A DNA stretch of 64,000 nucleotides from Lineus longissimus (taxonomy: Eukaryota; Nemertea; Pilidiophora; Heteronemertea; Lineidae). A program made the position numbers and the translations under genes. The stretch covers positions 19,484,437 to 19,548,436 of the forward strand of contig NC_088313.1 of the NCBI RefSeq assembly GCF_910592395.1, given 5' to 3'. Below, piece after piece: positions 24,453 to 36,900 of the stretch. The notes below the pieces were generated by a model. That model had not been told where the DNA came from, searched no databases, and saw only the letters and a program-made list of their open reading frames with translations. The first letter of the stretch is position 1; each line of letters begins with the position of its first letter.

Positions 24453-27400
24453 TCAAACTGCATTAACCTCATGCTTATCACTACCCAAAGGGTCAAAAGA
24501 ATTCTTAATTTTTTCATCCGAATCTCCCTTATCTGATGGTGAACACGGCGCATTTTCATTCCCCAATTTGAACTCGTAACCGTTGGCTTCTGCACACGAC
24601 TCCTTAAGGTTATCACACTCGTCCTCCGGTTTTGACCTCGTATGATTCTGCAGTTCCTCCATCTCTTCCGGCATGGCAACTTCATCTGTGACCTCCATAT
24701 TCATGGTATTGTTCCTCTTCCATCTTTTGCGGAACTTGGCGTAAAGGAAGATGTAAGAAGCTCCGGAAGCGAAGGTTAGGCCAGCGCATGTTAGGTAGAC
24801 GTAGATGTAACTTCCCGTTCGATCGTGAATACCCCCTAGAACAGAAAAAATGTCGTGGAAATGATCCATAATGATTGATCAATTGAGGTCGAGAATAAAG
24901 TTCCCTTACAGTGGAAGCATCTGTCAGGGTAAGCCATATTAATTTCCATTTCAATCCACGGTCAGACCTACATGTTCCTGCGCATCTGTCATCAGACTGA
25001 TGTGAGATCCGTTAGTGGTGACAAGACGTAAGGGGGTGGCAACATGTGGCTTTCGCTATGATTGACGGTGACCAAGCTTTTTCTCCAGCAAGTACAGTCA
25101 CCCGTTCCCGGTCACTTTACTCACCTCCCAATGGTGGCGCAATCAGCTGTCCTAATCCCAGCGCCATGATATTGTAGCCAACAGCCGTTGTCAGTCTCTG
25201 CGTAGTGAATAACAGCACCAAGTTTCCTGGAGAGGCCGCCGCCGAGATTCCGCTCAAAAAGCCCCGGAGGCCTGCGATCACAGCTAAAGCAGGGTAGGAA
25301 GAGGCAACAAATGGAAATATCAAGTTCGACCCTCCCATTACGAACACAATCAAACTTATGGAAAGAAGAGGGTTAAGAATGAATCGGTCCACAAGCAAGC
25401 CACCTAATATTCGAGATGGAATCAACACAGCACCCATGATTGTCAAAAGTAACCCACTTTCTGATTTACCATGTCCATTTAATCTGGCAAAGTCTGGCAG
25501 GATTGACGGAAAGTTGAAAAGGTCTACATGCCATAAGAGTTCAGCTAAAAGATATGCCCACAGGTACCACTTCTTTAGCAGACCTACATCACAGATAGGA
25601 GGTCGTTTGGCAGTAGCGCTAATGTACTTCTTTGGCAGTGGCCGAAGTAAGGCACCGGCCACACAACACTGTAGCCAGAAGCACCCCAGGATCAACATGG
25701 TCCCTCTCCAAGTGAACGCCTTTATACAGGCATCGAATACAGGAGGAAACACCAAGTAGGCAATGCCTCCCCCTGACATGGCTATAGTGGAAGCAGTGGC
25801 TCTCTTCTTGTCGAAGTAGAGAGCCACTAGAGACAGCGAAGCGATTGTAGCGAAACCAGTTCCAATACCTGGAAGAAAAGATTATTGCTTTTACACTATA
25901 ACAGGCTGTTTGAACGTAGCATACCGTATCCAAAAGGCTAATTGGCAGTTCAAATTAAGTTGAAAGTTAAAAACCGTCTTCGTAGAACATGTCGAAAAGT
26001 CAATCTGAGGTAGAGTCTTCGTTGCTCAAAAGGAACAGTCACTATTCAGTTATTTTATCCCAACAAATGCAAGTTTTTACTTTTGGCGAGCATCGTTCCG
26101 CACAAACAAGGTCAACAGTTATTCTCACGGGCCTGGTATCAATTTGTGTAATTATGTCATATCATCACTGAAAACTTAATTGGCGAAAACAAACATAGCG
26201 TACACAATTGACACCACACATGCAGGTACTTTTGTTTGTAAACTTAGTTGAGAGGACTTCATAATAGTACATAGACCTACCTCCAATGATGCCAAAACTG
26301 ACGTAGAGGAAGTAGATACTGTTGGCAAAGGCACTCATCGCCATTCCCACCGCTCCTGCAATAGCGCCCAATATCACCACCGCGCGATGACTGAACTTAT
26401 TTGCAAGTATACTGGAGACTGGTCCTGCAAACAAGAGCCTTATCGTTAAAAGCAATGTTTGTTTAATACAGTGTCACCCCTAATGAAAATGCCAGCCACC
26501 TTTGGTTTATGAGACACTCTTTACTCCCAAATTCCAACTCCTGGCGAGAAGGCAGTTTGTACCCTCTATTCAACATGCTGGCGGCCGCATTGGAAAGAGG
26601 TTACCAGCAGGCCTCCACCCTTATCTTCAGTTCACGAGGCGGACTTACTAGGCCATCGGACTCGGTCATAACTACCATATGAGACAGTTTTTGTAACTGG
26701 AGGACTGGGAGAAATGCCAGTATGCAATACCGAAGTTTAGTGTCAGTGCAGATAGTATCCTTGACATGTACACCTCACCTGCTATCGATATAGAAACTAA
26801 AACAAGGCCCCCGATCATGGACGTGGTCGTCCTGCTCTCTCCGAAGTAGTCCAGCCATTCTATGTAGATGACGCCATAACAATTGACAGTTCCGTACACA
26901 AGGAACATGGAGTAGAAGCTAGAAGCCGTCACCACCCATCCCCATCCTCCATCCGGGCAAGTTGATGACGCTGGTGCTTCTCTCTTGACACTTTTGGTAG
27001 AATCTGCCTTCATCATTCCATTGCTCTGGAAAGGATTTGCAAATAACTTGGTTTGGTGTGAAACCAAGTGTCTTGCATTGAGACACTAGCTTGCACCTTT
27101 TCAAGGAAGCCTATGAAATTTAGTTTTCTCCCGACGGATATACCTACCAGTTTATGGAAGAAATGTTTTGGGGGAAGTAGCGCTCTAGAATGTTTTTTTT
27201 ACTTACATTCGGAACAGCTTTGAAATTTGATTGATTGCTTGACAATACACTGTTAAGTGGTTTGGTATCGTACTGCAGGAACACGGGTTTATTCAAATTC
27301 ACCCTGTGTTGACTATCTCTTTTGCTCACACTACGACGACATGGTTCGATCAAACATTGATATCAACCATTCTTTTTAAATCCGCTAATGGATATATCAT

Positions 27401-28949
27401 GGCGAATAGGCATTAATTAAGACCCAGCGCATGTTTCCTCCGGAATCTCTGGTTTCCTCAGACGTTACATTACATATCGTTTGTCGAGCTAATGGTGTCC
27501 AAGTCGACGCCCAACTTGATATAAAACAAACTCGGCCAGACCGTACATTTTGATAAGATTATCGTAGGCCTGAAGCTGAGAAATCAATAATGGACTGTTC
27601 TTTGGATCGATAAGTGGACAAGCAGTGATAGTGTTAAAACATTCATAGAAAAACCGATACAGCTCTCAATATATATATTAATCTGGTAGTGTGTTTCCTT
27701 TGCTCCGGTGGGAACTGCGGAATTGAATATTCTGATAAGGTGGCCAACCAAGACCAAAATGGGCAGCGGAGAACATTGGAGGCCATGCTCTCGGTGGATA
27801 GAACATGGGGAGAGTGGCCTCTTTACGTGTCTTAGACTTAGTCGGCAAACGGAGAATGAACTAAACAGTCCGAAAAACAAATGCAGGTAGATGTCGCTCG
27901 TCAGCGTGGTTGGCAAGACATCTGGGAGAGGAAGATTCCAAAAGCAAACCCAGCCACCGAAGTCGGAAGGGACCAGCCAGTTTGGCAGGTAATAAGAACA
28001 GGGTCCCCGCTGACTCACTAACCCATACTGAACTTCTGCACGCTGTCTGGAAGGTGAGCAATGTCAATGTATTGAGGGTCAAGCTGAAGTAAGGCAGAAT
28101 GAGATGTACCTTAATATTCCTTTTTGTTTTTTTCCTCTCTTACACAAACGCTTCACATACCAGAGGTTTCAATATACTCACTGTTTCTCAGGATGCTGAT
28201 GAAGGAATTGTTTTTGTGCAGTTCGGTTCCTGCTACGGACCGTTCGAGAGACTGATACCGAGCATGACACGACTTTGGACTATTCTGATGGCATGACCAC
28301 TGCCGGTCAGTGACATCGTTTTTGATAAACGGCATGCAGGCAGATGGAAAAGGCTGCACAGTTTTCCCACTGATTATCTTGGCCACCCTTGTCGCCAAGC
28401 TTTGGTCAAGGCACAGAATGGATGGACCACATGAAGCCCACATTTTCCCGCTCCGAACGTCACCATGTTGCCACAAGTCCCCGCTACGAACGTGCGGCCG
28501 ACAAAACGCCGGGTTAAAACTCCTAGAAGTGCTTAGGCGTAACGTATATCTTAAGAGCAACCAGCCTACTCTAAGCGTAAATCAAGGAATGATAGCAACT
28601 CGTAGTTGGTCTACATGGTGTATGCGATGCTTTGGCAACAGACTAAGACTACACTGTACTAGGTAGCCAGGCCACCATCACGACCAGCGCCAACCCGACG
28701 AAAGGAGGGCTCGAGCCTTTAACAAGAACGCGCTTACCAGACCTCTGTACCAGTAGAATCCATCTTTGTTTTCACGCGGTTGTTTCTGACTCAGTACAGC
28801 ACTCCAGCCCCAGTGCGTTTGTACACAGTGAAAGCATGTTGATCAGCTGGTGTTGCCATTCTCCAGGCACCCAGGAATCTGAAGGATGCGATGCGTGAGA
28901 CTTAACTTACCATGGTCTCCATCACTTCCTGTGATGTGAATGCCGCCAT
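24453..28949 (-). CDS. SLC16 (monocarboxylate-transporter-type) membrane carrier
   Basis: Five exons on the minus strand: 28949-28911, 27025-26779, 26424-26281, 25868-25125, 24835-24453 (1557 nt, 518 aa, in phase). The first exon codes MAAFTSQEVMETM from a good Kozak context (aagATGGCGG) and ends at gtaagt. Both SLC16 signatures are present: CPDGGWGWVV before helix 1, and YFDKKRATASTIAMSGGGIA before helix 5. The end PPLGGGIHDRTGSYIYVYL is typical of SLC16 helix 11-12. Twelve membrane helices are expected, split by a loop after ALLRPLPKKY; the C-terminus is acidic and cytosolic. The family moves lactate, pyruvate, thyroid hormone, creatine and other solutes, and the substrate cannot be told from sequence. 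Orphan members such as MCT9/12/14 are as likely as lactate carriers. Confidence 0.9.
27026..28910 (-). other. First intron of the SLC16-like gene
   Basis: Donor atg|gtaagttaag and acceptor ctttccag|agcaat. The 144-codon open frame at 27584-28018 and those at 28153-28666 lie inside it, overlap on both strands and show no family resemblance. An ATA microsatellite lies near 27668. I see no gene. Confidence 0.65.
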
Positions 28950-30128
28950 CTTGTCGTCTGCTAAAACTGATCAAAATTGGTGACTCTCCCAGTCCGTTTC
29001 ATCAGTTATTTTTCAGTCGAAGTGAAGTCAACTCCCGCGTTTTGATTCTAACAGCACTAGTACACTGATAAGGATCCTTTTGTACTTGACCCAAGCAGAA
29101 CTTGAAGAGGTTATATCTGTTCAATACAACTTCCGGCATGGCTCACCGACCTATCAAAATTTGGTGTCGTGTCCACCAACGCACCCGGTGTCCTGGTTCA
29201 GTTAGTCCAACTGTTTCTAGCGCAATTTCATCGACTGGTAGACTCTAGTGTACGTGTGATATCTGGTTATAATACCTCAGCGAGCTAGACTGTACACCGA
29301 CACAGAAGGCTCAGAAAATCCTGTTTCCATGACATCCGTTTTGTTGTTGAATTTCATGTAGACCATTCTTCTGCAGCTGGTATGAATTATAGAGAGCACA
29401 GTACACAGAGTTGCACGTATTGTTGTATTCCTTTCTCGAACCTGCAAGGAAATCATGTGAATCGATTATCATCAGTGGAGCTGGTTTATGTATATATGCA
29501 TCAAGGCCTTCATTCCGCTCAACATATTCCCAGGCACTAATGAATCATGCAGCTTCAAGGCTGCACCAGTAGGCTTATGATATTACACACTTATACGTAC
29601 ATTGGTATGTAATAACTGGATTTTGAATAAAATATGTCACCATGACCTGATTACTGGTAATGAGAATTCCTGTTTTTCGATCATCTTGGTGTGCCAGAGG
29701 ATGGTAGATATGGGCGAGACTTTTTGTCGATACTGCGGTATACATTGAACCTTACAACGTTGGTTACTCTAAGATTGAACCGTACATATGTATTTCTTAA
29801 CATTGAGAATATGCCTGACATGTCTGATTTCTTCGAATGCTTACAAATAATTCAGGTCAAACGCTTAGTTTTGCTTTTGGATCGAAAAACCAATTAACAG
29901 AACTGTAAGGGGTCAATGACAGTTTTTATCAAACTAAACTACATGTACTCTTCACTCTCTTCGATAAGCAACAAATCATGTGTCGGTATTTTCCCACACA
30001 CCACATGATGCCCTTTTGATGACTAACATTCATTGTGCGCAATAATGAGGAATGTCTCCTATCATCTATATAGGTCAATATTGATTTCTAAGTAAGGCCA
30101 AACAATTGATATACTAATAATGGATGGA

Positions 30129-30483
30129 TATCTGGGGCTGCTGTCTCATGTCGGTATGGATTGGGTACTAACTGTTAATGGCACAGTACATCCATAAAAA
30201 AATCCACTGCATGTGTGTACAATGAGTTCTCACTCAATATGAACAGCAGGCTGCTGTTCATATTGTCTGTGACCTAATGGAATTTAAAAACCACAAAGGC
30301 CTATAAAACGGCGACAGTGGAAACCATCTCTGAATAGACTTAGAACCTGTTCTTAAGTTCTAACGGTGGCTTAGCCTTATGATAATGATATCGTACATAC
30401 ATACGGTCGATTTTCTATGGATGTACTGTGCCTTTAACAGTTAGCACCCAATCCATACCGACATAAGGCAGCAGCCCCAGATA
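30129..30483. mobile_element. 355-bp inverted-repeat element with about 70-bp arms and TA flanks
   Basis: The left arm (30129-30199) starts tatctggggctgctgtctca. The right arm (to 30483) is its reverse complement with a few mismatches. The termini TCTGGGGC are bounded by TA on both sides, as expected of a Tc1/mariner-type MITE. The centre carries a perfect 31-bp palindrome at 30235-30265. No coding capacity. Confidence 0.75.
30235..30265. repeat. 31-bp perfect palindrome with one central base
   Basis: Arms of 15 bases, caatatgaacagcag and its exact complement, around a single G. It lies roughly mid-way in the 30129-30483 element, which would fold as a long stem topped by this second stem. 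Confidence 0.95.
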
Positions 30484-32222
30484 CTGAATGATCAATGAAT
30501 TGTGATCGTAATGTCAACTCGTGTAATTAGGCCCGTACTATTTTATAACTTTGTCCTGGCAATCAGTACAAAATCATCTATTTTCCTGTTAGTCTTATTC
30601 AGAGTCATGTGCATACCCAATACCTAATCAACTCAATCATTCAACAGCAGAACCCATGATCGATTATGACCACTTTCGATTTGATTGTCGAATCGAGGAA
30701 TCTATTTCAATGTCATGAATATTTAGTTTATCTCCCAGCAATTATTACCATCTCAAGCGTTGAGCTGCTCTCACTAGCATCACGAATGCAAGTAGGGGTT
30801 TTCCAGTAAAATGATAAACAAATCAGCCAGATGGAGTTTTCTCATTCATTTCGCTGAAAAAACCCTTTCCGGGTGTATATATTTATGTTGGCCGAAAAAT
30901 CTTCAAAGACCAAGAGCTCAAAAAGCCTTTATTTCTACGACCGTACGCCTACTATAACTTAATAGAAATGATTTTTGAAATGTAACTTTACCTGCAGCCG
31001 TTGAATAGCAGGGTGAACAGATGGGCGACGTGACTAAGTGACGGCGACGAGAGATAACCAAATCTCTTCAAGCCTGACGAATCTTTCTCTCAAACTTCCT
31101 CCTCCTGCAAACAGCTGATCGGACACAATGGGAGTCGTATAGGACAGTCATGACGGTATATAAACTAGTCAAGTATAGACCACTTAAATGCGAATATACT
31201 CGACCTACGTACTTTAAGGGCCTACTGGTATATACTCATTCACTGTTACGGCATTGTTGACGCTTGAATTAGGCCGACTTGCGATATACTCTGCGGGCCA
31301 CCATATTTGCATTGTTGATAGGATATAATGCACTATTCTATCATCAGATACCGTGCGAAGCGATGAAAATATTTCTTATTTTTTGTGATCAGTATTGGTC
31401 CTGGGTTGCAAAATTATTTTAAGGATGCACTTGAAAGATATACCAGGGGACATATCTACTTCTCAATCCTGCGTCTCGCTGCACATAAGCTATATCAAGA
31501 AGTCTTTATTTATTCTTGCCTATATCTATACAAATATACAGATTTAAGGAGAGAACCAGCCGCATATATCCGGAAGAATCGACCCCTAACAAATCTGAAC
31601 CTTTCTCTCAGACCGGTGCTCGCTGGCCCGCCCCATGACAACATTTCGTCAGCCTCGGCGGACTACCTTTACCGAGTCGAGCCTCTTGTTTTTTCTCAAG
31701 AATTTAATGTCACTTGGTAGACTCTGGTTCTCACCACCTCACATACCTTGTAGATCTCGCTATTTGGCCTCACGCCAGAAACATACTGTGTAGACGCTAA
31801 GTTGGTTCAAATAGGCCTTATCCTTTGTCCTGTTCGATTCGCCGCACATGTAGTAAACCTACACCAACGGATGATATAACCTGATTGCATTTATTGATTT
31901 GGTATAAGAGATAAATACACGTAATATGGACTCTGACCAAATATACATGCATCTACATAGAGAGAAAGAATCGTCTTATGAAAAAAAAACAAAGAAGAAA
32001 TGTCTGTTTCGCGTTCGTACAATAGTCCATTCGATGAGAAGTTTACGTCGCGACACCAACATAATGTCTGCTGTATATTTACATTTGATTCACTACGAGA
32101 CGTGTGCCGTTACATATAGTTAAGCATTATGAAGAGGAAAAGCTCATAAGTAAAGTACATGTGTACAAATCATAAGTTGAATGCATATGAATATTACCAC
32201 CCTGTCCCCTTTAACCACGATC

Positions 32223-32228
32223 TTTATT
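32223..32228 (-). terminator. Possible polyadenylation signal of the giant membrane gene
   Basis: AATAAA on the minus strand, about 260 bases after the stop at 32487. Confidence 0.45.
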
Positions 32229-32486
32229 CTACTCGGAGACAAGTTTTGAGAAGAAGACTTTACAATCGATTAAGAGTTTACATATAAATTACATTTTGTA
32301 TCACCCTGAAATCCTGCAACACGGTTGCAGCCCAGCAATTCGACTCACTGGTATCGATGGGTCGTGAAAACGAGGGCGACATATTTACCAACCAAAGGAA
32401 GCTCAAACTAAGTCAACATCACTAAAGGAAGCCTTTATGATCGTTTAAGCTGTCGCCATTATCAAACTGAACTTGTGTCCGATGGT

Positions 32487-33958
32487 TCAAGTTTCTGACT
32501 GCTGCGTTCCGACTAACTCTCCTCTGTTTGCGTAGACGTAATCCTCAACGCTTTCATCAGGTATGTTGAGCGTTTCCAAAGCCTCCGAATCGACGAAATA
32601 ATACTCATCATTCTTCAACTCCGTTGAGTGGTCGCTGGGTACTGTACGCCTCGATTCCATCGAATACGTAGCACTACCCGGGGTCGCCGGTCTGCTAGAC
32701 GTCGTGACGTAGGAATGGGCCACGAACTTTCGCGGGGAAGACGGGCTATCCACATCAACCGATTCAGTTGGAGTGTCGACAACTAGTGTGGACTTCGTGA
32801 AGACGGTCGGAGGAGAAACAGTGCGGATCAACTCCGGGGATTGCGGTGACACGAGCTTTTGCCTGGTATCAATGAAGAGCGTCTCAAGAGGATGTGTTAC
32901 TTTCTGTCTTGTGTACATTTTGGCGTCAGCACCGTAAGAAGGTGTTACATATTGCGCATGATGACCATCGACTTGCGGGTTCGCTTGACTGGTTGAGACG
33001 TACGCGTATCCTTGTTGTACCCCATCGTCGTCGTCGAAAAGCGGATTGATGTTCATGTCGTCCGGCCTGTCGTATTCATCATGCAGCGGTTGGTCGTGCT
33101 GCGCCTTATTCAACAGCTTTCCCTGGACCAGGGCGCCAAGGTAGACTTTCTTGTTCTGTAGCACATGGACTGGTTTGCTTGTTCTGACGTCCTGATCTTC
33201 TACACCTTCGTGCTCAGTATCGATATTCGCCTCGTAGATAGATGTAGCATGGTGCGCCGAACTATCAAAGGTACTCTCACTTGCACCGCCGTCAGTATAC
33301 ATGGTATTCGATGTGTAGATCCGTGGAGACGGTCCCCTACTTCCGTCGAAGGGCCCTGGAGATGGCTGACGACTTCCGTCACAGGGCCTTGGAGAGGGTA
33401 CATATAACCCACTCTCCTCCTCGGGCGCCGTCACTACGAAAGTCGGGGTAGGGCTACGGCATATCCGGAGCGTCCCATCATGATGGATGTTTGCCTGGTG
33501 GTTTTGACTCAAGCCAAGATGGTACGTGCTGACTTGATTAGTTTCCTCGGACACTTCTGCTCCTTGGACATAATCACATGGAGTTGACGCACGTGAGCCA
33601 AACTCAGATCCAAATTCCATTTCCTGGATAATTTCCCCCTCTTCCCACTCATGCCAATGGTCGCCGACAATAGCTGGGGCATCGTGCGGGAATCCATGAG
33701 AAAACGCAATGTAGCTGTGCTCTTTATCTCCTTGGTCGAGATGGTCAGCGCTGAAATCATCCAGCTCGATATGATCACTTACATTCAGACACGGGCTACC
33801 TTTTTCTTCTCTTGTAGCCTGACCCTCGAGGCTGGTTTGATCATTGCAAAGGCCCTTGGCATCCTCATCGGGGACCTGTAGTCGTAAGCTGCTGCGTGCT
33901 GGTCCACCTGGCTTCAGGTGAAGACTGCTGCGTGCGAAACCCCCATGCCCAAAGAAAC
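32487..33958 (-). other. Giant membrane gene: terminal cytoplasmic tail exon 55
   Basis: A single 1472-nt exon codes 489 residues, low-complexity, acidic and rich in Ser, Pro, Tyr and His; it is probably disordered. It contains three near-repeats of PSPRPCDGSR, PSPGPFDGSR and PSPRIYTSN, and several SP or TP sites. Tyr motifs near the end include DEYYFVDSE and EDYVYANRGE; Y-A-N fits the YxN consensus of Grb2-type SH2 ligands (inference). Without splicing from exon 54 this open frame has only a weak upstream start inside an intron, so it is taken as the gene's last exon. Confidence 0.8.
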
Positions 33959-36900
33959 CTGAAAGAATAAAGAGTCCTGAAATCAAAGGTACTGGTACAC
34001 TGAAAATTCCGAGACCACTTTTCAGGAGATACAGACAGACGTACTTCGTGACATTCCAAGTCACTGTTATTTTATGAAGGGTGTAAGAAATGTAGATTTG
34101 GTGAAAACACCCTGGGAAAGTTTAGGCTGAGGGAAATACGGCATGAAGTATGTACCGGTACTGGAGTAAGTAGAGCACATTTGTCATTTACCAATTGAAT
34201 GTTGTCTCTCTGTCTTCAGATACTTACTCATACTTTTGTTTTTCTGTTTGATCACGACTTGGGTTTGTTCGTGGACCAACAGCCCATGATATGGTTGTGG
34301 GGGCTCAGGTGCCACACACCCGACGGAAGCTGCCATCACATCTTCCTCCAAGGTGGCACCACTCTCCACATGCTGTCTTTCAGCAACTACAACTTCATCC
34401 TCGAAAACTAACGCTGCGTTGTATTCACCACCTTCTTCCTCCAAGGTGGCGCTCCCATCGTTTACAGTCATCGTCCTTTCCTGGTGGCGTCCTATCATAC
34501 TCTCCACATGTTGTCTTTCAGCAGCCACAACTTCATCCTCGTGAACGAAAGTTGCGTTGTATTCACCACCTTCTTCCTCCAAGTCGACGCCACTTATGGT
34601 GGCGCTCCAATCATCAGCAGCCATCGTCTCTTCGTCCTGGTGTCCTATCATACTCTCACTATGGTTTCTTTCAGCCAATACAACTTCATCCTCGTGAACG
34701 AAAGTTGCGTTGAATTCATCATCTTCGGCAGGCTTTTCACTACAACGCCTGAAAGATATCGACGGAGCGTTGTAGCGAACTCATTTTGGTGAAGAATTTG
34801 TTTAGGGTTCGTCATAGAATATTTGAAGAGCTGAGCCTGAACCGCCATTTCACCAAAGCTACTGCACTTTAATCCCGACGCCGAAATGATAGGCGATCAA
34901 TGATTTTTCATGCGTATAAAGAATTTGAATTGAAAAGCATTTATCATTAGGTACACGACCAATGATTTAATGACAATTTTAAGAAAAAAACCCGAATGTA
35001 ATTACTTTGTTATAAAACTACGTGGCATACTTACATTCCAGCGAAAATGGAATTTGCCTTCATATTCTCAAAAACTTCCTTTCTCTCATGGTGCGTGTAT
35101 CTACCTCGATTTTTCCTGTCAATAAGTAAATCAGAAGTACAAGTGATGATGTTATATAGAACTTTTTGAAAGTATCAGATGTTCGTATGAGCCACATTTT
35201 ATTTTCACATTGGACTCCACGGCAGCGGTTGAGATGTAATGGCTGATATGATTCTCAATGGAAATTTGAGCAGCTCAGATTTTTTTATCGGATATGGAAT
35301 CAACTTACGAAGGACAATCTGACCTTCTTCTGCACTAATGATGATGATGATGATGACGATGATGATGATGATGATAACGACGATGATGATGATGATGATG
35401 ACTGTGATGACGATAATAAAACATTCAAACATACCCGCAAAAACAACACAGGATACAGCATAGGACAGCGAAGCAGAGCAGGAGCAGGCCGAGGAGGATC
35501 AGGAGGATCCACCACATTGGCCCAATCTCCTTTGTCTCTTTGTGTGAACCATGGGCTGATGCGGTCGGCAGCTGGCATGCTTTCTCGTCTGCAATCAGGA
35601 TTACATTGTAAATAAACATATACTGGCTGCTCATAAACTTATTTTATCCAATCTACATTGATTCAATGGGTGGAATCACCGGATCAAATACTGATAATGC
35701 AACATCTGGTTTCAGAAACCCCAAAATAGCCTAACATAAGCGTACAGTTTGGTCAGAAGCTGGTACAAGGTCAACACCGTGACGTGGAACTGACCTTTTG
35801 AAGCTACGAGTTTGTCAGATGCCACTGTTGGATCACATACATAGCACCCTGTTTTACCTCCCACTCCTTTTCCGGCTGCATAACATTTACCATCCACATA
35901 ACATGACGATTTCTGAAATAGAAAGCGTTTCGGGAAATGAATATACATGTAGTACCATTGAAATTAATTCATCGACAAATCACTCTTAAAACGTCCAGAG
36001 AAATCGTCTGTGAAGTTGCTTCTGCACAAACTAGGTAAGGGAAATGTTATCTTACCTTTGGTTTACAAGTTAGAGCCCCTATATTACAATCGAAACAAAG
36101 TGAGTCGAAGGGCATGTAGACTGGCCCTGCATGTAACCACGTGTTGGTACTAGGATCCTTTGGTATTGGGTGGTAAATGCCTGGCTTTGGGGGTTGGTTT
36201 CCGTGGCAGTAGACCTGGTTGTTGTTGTCATATGTGGCAGGAAGTCTCGTAACAGTTCCTGTTCTTTCAAACGGCTTGTCGGTAAAAACCTGTACATGAC
36301 AAAAATATGGCATTGTTATGAAACGTCTTGTGAAGAACTGCATCTGCATCACATTTTTGATATGAAACTGATACAAGTACAATTTCCACTAATACAGAAC
36401 AATCTGTTTTTCATACAAAGCGATGTTAAAGTAATCGTTACCTTAATTTCTTCAAAGACACACTCTGGCTTATCTCTGAGGTTTTCACCATTGATAAGCA
36501 GGACTGAACAATTCCTCTTTCTCACATCACAGGTCGACCTCGGCTCCACACTCATGAAAGCTGGCTGCTTAGTGGTCTCAATGGAACAGTCACTATTCCC
36601 GTAGCCTACCTTACATTTGCACACTCCTGAAGGAAATGGGAGAAGCGGAAAAGTTTATGCGAGAAAAGGACGGAGGAATAAAATTTGCCGGTTAAACGAT
36701 AGAGATATAATTCGTGTGAAATAGTCACAGAATTCCTTATTTCTGACTTCTATGTATTACTAAAAGAACCTGACCAAGGTCTAAAGTAAATGAAGTAAAA
36801 ACAGATAACGAGAATTGTAAAGCACCAATACGGGTCTTTAAGAAAGTATTAGTTGAGTAAAAAGAGGGGAACCTGAATGGAGAAGGAGGAAACATTTTGC

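Larger units (their letters stand above)
28950..32486. other. Intergenic DNA between the SLC16-like gene and the 3' end of the giant membrane gene
   Basis: Contains the 30129-30483 element and presumably the SLC16 promoter just after 28949, but I see no TATA box to call. Open frames at 29691, 31385 and 31926 are short and unsupported. Confidence 0.65.

Noticed and set aside
25358-25759. 133-codon plus-strand open frame
   Set aside because: It is antisense to the large SLC16 exon (25868-25125), whose frame has both family signatures.
27584-28018. 144-codon minus-strand open frame
   Set aside because: It sits inside the SLC16 first intron, has no homology or repeat-element signature and overlaps other open frames on both strands.
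34291-34792. Plus-strand open frames of 63-140 codons
   Set aside because: They are antisense reflections of the repetitive cytoplasmic-tail exon 54.
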